From assembly GCA_030024065.1 (NCBI GenBank), contig JASEIE010000120.1:1-10599 (forward strand): a stretch of 10,599 bases of DNA, read 5' to 3'. Positions 6,116 to 10,599 of this stretch are shown here, in pieces. The position numbers were made by a program, and so were the translations under genes. Under the pieces are notes generated by a model that made no database searches, was not told where the DNA came from, and saw nothing but the letters and a program-made list of their open reading frames with translations. The stretch is from Thermodesulfobacteriota bacterium (GTDB lineage: Bacteria; Desulfobacterota; BSN033; UBA1163). The stretch's first letter is position 1, and each line of letters begins with the position of its first letter.

Positions 6116-8022
6116 TTAACAAACGCCAATGTCCCGCCATGCCTCATCATAACTTTCTCCCTCTCGTCTAAGGGGACAATCAGTAATATCTTTTCATTCT
6201 TTGTTTTATTGGTTAGGATAACCGTGTCTCCTAAGTCCCCTACTTCGATTTCAATTTCATCTCCCTTTTCTATCCTTTGGTAATCCTCTTCTTCCTTAAA
6301 GGTCAGAGGAAGAACTCCAAAGTTAATAAGATTTGCCAGGTGGATCCGGGCAAACGATTTGGCAATGACCGCTTTGACTCCCAGAAACATGGGTCCTATG
6401 GCTGCATGCTCCCGACTCGATCCCTGCCCGTAATTATCCCCTGCGACAATGAACCCTCCTCCCAATTCTTTTGCTCTTTTGATGAAAGAAGGATCCAATC
6501 TCTCAAAGACATATTCAGAAATCGCAGGGATATTGGACCGTAGTGGGAGAACTTTCGCTCCACCCGGGATGATGTCATCGGTAGTTATATTATCAGCTAA
6601 CTTGATCAGAACACGACCTGTAAGTCTGTCAGGCAGAGGTTCTTTCAAGGGTAGGGGTTTAATATTCGGTCCCCGAAACACCTCGATTTTCTCCGCACGA
6701 TCAGGTGGTAATGGAGAAATGAACATATTATCTTCTACAGGGAAAATTTCTGGCACATCAATGGAAGGAGGTTTTCCAAACGTTCGCGGATCGGTGATTA
6801 CTCCCTTGATTGAAGAAACCGCCGCAACCTCAGGGCTTACCAAATAGACTCGGGAGCTTTGGGTTCCAGAACGCCCTTGAAAATTTCTGTTAAAGGTTCG
6901 AAGGGAAACTCCATTCGTACAGGGAGCTTGCCCCATTCCAATACATGGACCACATGCACTTTCTAAAATTCGAGCCCCCGATTCGATCAGATCTGAAAGC
7001 GCTCCATTCGAAGCTAACATTTTTAGAACCTGACGAGATCCTGGTGAAACAACAAGGCTCACGTTTGGAGCCACGGTCTTCCCCTTGAGGATACGTGCCA
7101 CTGTCATAAGGTCCCGGTAGGATGAATTGGTGCAACTCCCAATGGCGACCTGATCCACCCGAATCCCTTCGATTTCCTTTACCGGACAAACACGATCTGG
7201 ACTGTGGGGCTGAGCAGCAAATGGCTCCAGGTTCTCTAAGTCAATCTCCACAACCTCATCGTATTTTGCATCAGTGTCAGGACTCAATGGGATCCAATCC
7301 GCCTCTTTTTGTTGTGACCTCAAAAATGCACGGGTCATCTCATCGCTTGGAAAGATCGAGGTGGTGGCCCCAAGCTCCGCGCCCATATTGGTGATGGTTG
7401 CCCTTTCCGGTACCGTTAATGTTTTAACTCCAGGCCCACCATATTCGAATGCCTTGCCCACTCCCCCTTTCACAGTGAAGCGGTGTAGCATTTCAAGAAT
7501 GATATCTTTTGCGCTGACCCAGGGAGACAATTTGCCCAGAAGTCTTACTTGAACCATCTTGGGTACTCTAAAATAGAAAGGTTCACCAGCCATAGCCAGG
7601 GCAATATCTAAACCTCCCAATCCTACCGCAACCATACCCATTCCCCCACAGGTTGGAGTATGGCTATCAGCTCCTAAAAGTATTTGCCCTGGGACGGCAA
7701 ACCTCTCCAGAAAGACTTGATGACAAATTCCATTGCCGGCTCGTGAGAAATAGAGTCCGTATTTCTGAGCAAAGGCCCAAAGGAAGATGTGATCATCCGC
7801 ATTTTCAAAACCGGTCTGCAGGGTATTGTGGTCGATATAGACAATTGAAAATTGTGTCTTGATTCTCGGTAGCGATAAGGCTTCGAATTCAAGAGCAGCC
7901 ATCGTTCCTGCGACATCCTGCAGCAATGTCTGATCCATGGACACAGCGATCGTCTCTCCCCGGCGAACCTGGCCTGATACTAAATGTGAATTCAATATTT
8001 TTTCGATCAGATTTTTTCCCAT
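6073..8022 (-). CDS. acn: Aconitate hydratase, monomeric bacterial type
   Basis: Interconverts citrate and isocitrate through a [4Fe-4S] cluster. At 649 residues it fits the compact aconitases of about 640-660 residues seen in Aquifex and many deltaproteobacteria, not the about 890-residue AcnA. Signatures: SMDQTLLQD (28-36), GADSHTPTCGGMG (118-129), GSCTNSSYRD (295-304) with cluster ligand Cys297, ESACGPCIGMG (354-364) with Cys357 and Cys360, VSLRTFNRNFQGRSGT (372-387), and a C-terminal swivel domain with DNITTDDIIPGG (477-488) and GDNYGQGSSREHAA (528-541) carrying the catalytic serine. A purine-rich AAGGA lies upstream of the ATG, 25 bp after the Fe-S gene. The last 13 or so residues (VNLLVLPRDQNRF) look unnatural: the DNA beneath them encodes, in another frame, the start of the neighbouring aconitase remnant, so the original C-terminus probably ended near GGTLAFVK. 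The catalytic parts are complete, so the enzyme should work. Confidence 0.95.
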   Translation of the reverse strand: MGKNLIEKILNSHLVSGQVRRGETIAVSMDQTLLQDVAGTMAALEFEALSLPRIKTQFSIVYIDHNTLQTGFENADDHIFLWAFAQKYGLYFSRAGNGICHQVFLERFAVPGQILLGADSHTPTCGGMGMVAVGLGGLDIALAMAGEPFYFRVPKMVQVRLLGKLSPWVSAKDIILEMLHRFTVKGGVGKAFEYGGPGVKTLTVPERATITNMGAELGATTSIFPSDEMTRAFLRSQQKEADWIPLSPDTDAKYDEVVEIDLENLEPFAAQPHSPDRVCPVKEIEGIRVDQVAIGSCTNSSYRDLMTVARILKGKTVAPNVSLVVSPGSRQVLKMLASNGALSDLIESGARILESACGPCIGMGQAPCTNGVSLRTFNRNFQGRSGTQSSRVYLVSPEVAAVSSIKGVITDPRTFGKPPSIDVPEIFPVEDNMFISPLPPDRAEKIEVFRGPNIKPLPLKEPLPDRLTGRVLIKLADNITTDDIIPGGAKVLPLRSNIPAISEYVFERLDPSFIKRAKELGGGFIVAGDNYGQGSSREHAAIGPMFLGVKAVIAKSFARIHLANLINFGVLPLTFKEEEDYQRIEKGDEIEIEVGDLGDTVILTNKTKNEKILLIVPLDEREKVMMRHGGTLAFVKVNLLVLPRDQNRF

Positions 8023-8047
8023 ACCCGCTCATCCTTTCCGTAAGGTT

Positions 8048-8833
8048 TCAATCCTTTGTTCTGCCCTGTTCTGAAGTTTCTTCAACAACACGATCCCCAA
8101 TACCTTCCGGGAAGTTCGGATTTTTTGGAACCCACTCCTGACTGTCCTGAGGCTCCTGCTCCCGTAAGGTATAAATGTTTTTCAATTCCTCCGTGGAGAG
8201 GCGAATCAATTGCTCCAGAGCCGGATGATAGCGGCCCCCTTCAATATCCTTTATTCTCTGAGTAAGGCTTTCGGGAAGGGAGAGAACGTACCTTCCATAG
8301 AGACGTCTTGCAAGGAGGGCCATCGTGGGCTGGGAAATTTCAGCAGGACATTTGGCCGCACAGGCTCCACACATCACGCATTGAAAAGAGAGGTTGGCCA
8401 CTTTCTCTAAATCGCCCCTCATCGCAGCAGCCACATAATCCATGACCTGAATCTCCATCGGGCAGACCCGTGTGCAGGTATTGCATTGAAGGCACCGATA
8501 GATCTCCGAATAAATATCCCCTAATATCCCGGGGGGAATCTTCAATTCCTCAAGATGATATTGAGATCGATTCAGGGGGATAAAGGGAGATTGTGTAATC
8601 TGCATTCCGGTTTCAACCAATGCCTGGCATGCCAAAACGACCTTGAGTCGATAGTCTCCTGGAGTTCGATATTCGGTCAGGCATGCCCCGCAGATGCCGC
8701 CCCGGCATCCGCAGGACCGGATAAATCGATACCCTGAAAATTCCATCGCCTTCTGTATGGTCAGGCTTTCCGGGACTTCATATTTCTTCCCAAACACATA
8801 AATGGGGATGGATCTTCTTTCCTTTATTTCCAT
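8048..8833 (-). CDS. frdB: Fumarate reductase/succinate dehydrogenase-type iron-sulfur subunit
   Basis: A 261-residue electron-transfer subunit expected to pair with the flavoprotein encoded 8 bp upstream. The N-terminal part is a plant-type [2Fe-2S] ferredoxin domain with Cys41, Cys43, Cys48, Cys51 (CGCRGGICGAC) and Cys69. The middle has two CxxCxxCxxxCP motifs: CLQCNTCTRVCP (114-125) and CVMCGACAAKCP (152-163), each able to hold a [4Fe-4S] cluster. Classical SdhB/FrdB ends in a [3Fe-4S] site, so two complete 4Fe motifs are closer to soluble TfrB-like or heterodisulfide-linked subunits, but the CCG domains of TfrB are absent. The C-terminal 60 or so residues are polar and charged with no recognised motif. 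There is no membrane segment. GAGGG lies 4 nt before the ATG. The electron donor could be a soluble carrier or a partner encoded elsewhere. Confidence 0.85.
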   Translation of the reverse strand: MEIKERRSIPIYVFGKKYEVPESLTIQKAMEFSGYRFIRSCGCRGGICGACLTEYRTPGDYRLKVVLACQALVETGMQITQSPFIPLNRSQYHLEELKIPPGILGDIYSEIYRCLQCNTCTRVCPMEIQVMDYVAAAMRGDLEKVANLSFQCVMCGACAAKCPAEISQPTMALLARRLYGRYVLSLPESLTQRIKDIEGGRYHPALEQLIRLSTEELKNIYTLREQEPQDSQEWVPKNPNFPEGIGDRVVEETSEQGRTKD

Positions 8834-8841
8834 GGTTCCCT

Positions 8842-10470
8842 CTACTGATGAATCTTTGATAGGGCTTTTTCATACCGATAGTCAGGAAGAAGGAGAGGAG
8901 CCTTCCTCACTTTTTTCAATACTCCTGTCCTCTCGAGATCCTTCTCATATTCAATCAGATGACCCAGAGAGGGCTTTCCGATCTCGATCTCCTTTGCACG
9001 CTCAGCCGCACGGATTCCTGCCCGGCGGCCAAAAACAAAGATATCGAGAAGGGAGTTTCCTCCTAACCGGTTTCTTCCGTGGACGCCCCCTGAAACCTCT
9101 CCTGCCGCAAAAAGGTTCTCTACGGTCGTCTCCCCGTATTCATCAATGAGGAGTCCACCGTTCTGATAGTGCTGCGTGGGATAGACAAGGACCGGCTCTT
9201 GCGTGATCTCAAGTCCAAAGGTGTGAAAGCGGTGAAAGAGATGAGGGAAGATCCGGCGAATCGTCCCTTTCCCTTTGTTGATCTCCACGAGGGGTGTATC
9301 CAGCCAGACCCCCTGCATTCCAGTGGGCGTACTCACTCCGTTCTTTCTATCCATGACCTCGCGGATCGTTGCCGAGGAAGTGATATCCCGTGTTTCAAGT
9401 TCATTGATGAAACGCCCTCCTTCGCCATTGACCAGTTGAGCGCTCCAGCCCCGGAAGGCTTCTGAGACGAGAAGACCCAGTAACTGTTCCGGGTAGGCCG
9501 TTCCCGTTGGATGAAACTGGATCGCATCCATGAAGATGATTTTAGCGCCTGCCCGATTGGCAATGACTAACCCATCCGCTGTTGCGCCATAATGGTTCGT
9601 CGTCGGAAAGCCCTGAATATGAAGTCGGCCAATCCCTCCGGTGGCAAGGATGACTGTTTTTGCCCGGATCACAAAACGTTCCTCTGTATCCAGGTTGACA
9701 AAGACAGCCCCCGCACATCGTCTCTTCTCATCCAGAAGGAGTTCAACCGCCGGGCAAAACTCGTCGATTTCAATCCCGCGGCTATAGACCTCGTCTCTCA
9801 TGACCCGCATGATCTCCATGCCCGTGTAGTCTGCTGCCGAATGGACTCTTCGCCGGCATTGTCCACCTGCGAAAGAGGCCAGAAGATCTCCATCGTCCTT
9901 CCGGTCGAACATCACCCCAAGACGGGCAAGCCATTCCAGGATCATCGGTGCGTCTGAAACAAGGGCATTGACCAGATTTGGGAGATTCTCAAAACCACCT
10001 CCTCCCATGGTATCCAGATAGTGAAGCGAAGGAGAGTCAAATTCCCCTACCGCCGCCTGGATTCCACCCTCCGCCATGATCGTGTTGGAGTCTCCGAAAC
10101 GGAGTTTCGTCGTAATCAGGGTTTTTGCCCCCTGTTCAGTTGCAAAAAGCGCGGCTGAAGCCCCACCTCCCCCCCCGCCAATGACCAGCACATCCACTTC
10201 TTTTTCCACAGAATGGACATCCACTTCTTCGGGCCGAACGAGGCTTACTCCCTCAAACAGATCAGCCAGTTCATGAGGCACCCTTTCCCCTCTATTGACA
10301 CCTGCCTTGATTTCACGCCTTCCTCCTTGCCGGTAGTCAGGGTGAAACTGCTGGAGTAGTTCCTGGCGTTCTTTCAACGATAGCATCGGAACCTCTTCCT
10401 TTGCCCGTGAAGGCCGGGTCGCTTCAAGCCTTCTGATCGATTCTTGCATGCTCTCTGGATATCCTGACAT
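8842..10470 (-). CDS. frdA: Fumarate reductase/succinate dehydrogenase-type flavoprotein subunit
   Basis: A 542-residue FAD protein of the FrdA/SdhA/aspartate-oxidase superfamily, likely catalysing fumarate/succinate interconversion with the iron-sulfur subunit downstream. After an unusual N-terminal extension of about 90 residues comes the Rossmann motif VLVIGGGGGGASAALFA (94-110), then NTIMAEGGIQAAVG (129-142), TVILATGGIGRL (272-283), the active-site FHPTGT (319-324), GEGGRFINE (349-357), TRDITSS with Arg361, His434 in PTQHYQNGG, and AAGEVSGGVHGRNRLGGNSLLD (455-476). Asn129 stands where FrdA/SdhA carry the His that binds FAD covalently (SHT becomes SNT), so FAD is probably non-covalent, as in soluble fumarate reductases and NadB. 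The Fe-S partner and the TCA context favour fumarate reductase over aspartate oxidase. The start at 10470 has a weak ribosome site. Met29 (ATG 10386-10384) follows a strong AGGAAGAGG and is a real alternative, but I keep the longer form because the ESIRRLEATRPSR segment looks like protein-coding sequence. Confidence 0.85.
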   Translation of the reverse strand: MSGYPESMQESIRRLEATRPSRAKEEVPMLSLKERQELLQQFHPDYRQGGRREIKAGVNRGERVPHELADLFEGVSLVRPEEVDVHSVEKEVDVLVIGGGGGGASAALFATEQGAKTLITTKLRFGDSNTIMAEGGIQAAVGEFDSPSLHYLDTMGGGGFENLPNLVNALVSDAPMILEWLARLGVMFDRKDDGDLLASFAGGQCRRRVHSAADYTGMEIMRVMRDEVYSRGIEIDEFCPAVELLLDEKRRCAGAVFVNLDTEERFVIRAKTVILATGGIGRLHIQGFPTTNHYGATADGLVIANRAGAKIIFMDAIQFHPTGTAYPEQLLGLLVSEAFRGWSAQLVNGEGGRFINELETRDITSSATIREVMDRKNGVSTPTGMQGVWLDTPLVEINKGKGTIRRIFPHLFHRFHTFGLEITQEPVLVYPTQHYQNGGLLIDEYGETTVENLFAAGEVSGGVHGRNRLGGNSLLDIFVFGRRAGIRAAERAKEIEIGKPSLGHLIEYEKDLERTGVLKKVRKAPLLLPDYRYEKALSKIHQ

Positions 10471-10481
10471 CGAAATACCCT

Positions 10482-10549
10482 GAGGTTAAGGCTAAGAGGA
10501 ACTTTATCTTAGTCTTCTCATCCTCAACCTTAACCTTTACCTCAACCTT
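10482..10549. repeat. Short direct and inverted repeats in the leader of the flavoprotein gene
   Basis: CCTCAACCTT occurs at 10522-10531 and again at 10540-10549, separated by the related stretch AACCTTTAC. AGGTTAAGG at 10483-10491 is an exact inverted copy of CCTTAACCT at 10528-10536, so the leader RNA could pair its two ends across a 36-nt loop. It reads as a degenerate GGTTNAGG-type simple repeat. A role in regulation is possible but not shown; slippage-generated filler is equally likely. Confidence 0.5.
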
Positions 10550-10599
10550 TCACTTTTGGTGATTCAGTTGATACACTTTCTTGGGGATATAGACCCGGC
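10550..10599 (-). CDS. Possible 3' end of an upstream gene
   Basis: One minus-strand frame is open from the window edge to a TGA at 10552-10550 and would end in RVYIPKKVYQLNHQK. The composition is plausible for the basic C-terminus of a protein on the same strand, which would make the flavoprotein the second or later gene of the operon, after a 79-bp gap. Fifteen codons are too few to name a family, and the call rests only on strand and codon plausibility. Confidence 0.25.
   Translation of the reverse strand, partial: RVYIPKKVYQLNHQK

Overview
The window is a stretch of a reductive (reverse) TCA cycle gene cluster from an uncultured-looking anaerobic bacterium. Every gene is on the minus strand, so transcription runs from high to low coordinates. 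In that direction the order is: a possible gene end (10599-10550); a fumarate reductase/succinate dehydrogenase-type flavoprotein (10470-8842); its iron-sulfur partner (8833-8048); a full-length monomeric aconitase (8022-6073); a 5'-truncated second aconitase (about 6115-5572); both subunits of ATP citrate lyase, aclB (5511-4234) and aclA (4226-2334); a eukaryote-like NADP-type isocitrate dehydrogenase (2252-1026); a 5'-truncated E. coli-type isocitrate dehydrogenase (about 973-500); a repeat-rich, MITE-like spacer (226-421); and the start of a ferredoxin-like subunit that best fits the delta subunit of 2-oxoglutarate:ferredoxin oxidoreductase (193 to the window edge).

Together the products cover fumarate to succinate (FrdA/FrdB), 2-oxoglutarate synthesis (KorD, partial), 2-oxoglutarate to isocitrate (Icd), isocitrate to citrate (aconitase) and ATP-dependent citrate cleavage to acetyl-CoA and oxaloacetate (AclBA). 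ATP citrate lyase is the diagnostic enzyme of the classical reverse TCA cycle, so CO2 fixation by this route is the natural reading. The direction of flux cannot be read from DNA. No citrate synthase gene and no membrane anchor for the fumarate reductase are visible here.

The striking part is the architecture. Two intact genes (aconitase and eukaryote-like icd) are each followed directly by the 3' part of a different-subfamily gene with the same function. The acl-icd block (1026-5511) uses Arg codon AGG heavily, frequent ATA for Ile and AAG for Lys, unlike the flanking frd, acn and old-icd sequences, which use more CGN Arg codons. I infer that a foreign aclB-aclA-icd block was spliced into a resident acn-icd locus and left both scars: a horizontally acquired reverse-TCA module caught after integration. 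The truncated aconitase has a third, A/T-richer, AGA-rich codon style, so more than one event, or decay, is possible. A metagenome assembly artefact has to be excluded at the two junctions.

Taxonomy is uncertain. The flavoprotein/Fe-S pair, the monomeric aconitase, the korD neighbour and the dispersed inverted-repeat family suggest a Desulfobacterota-like or similar anaerobic lineage, but no phylogenetic marker lies in the window.
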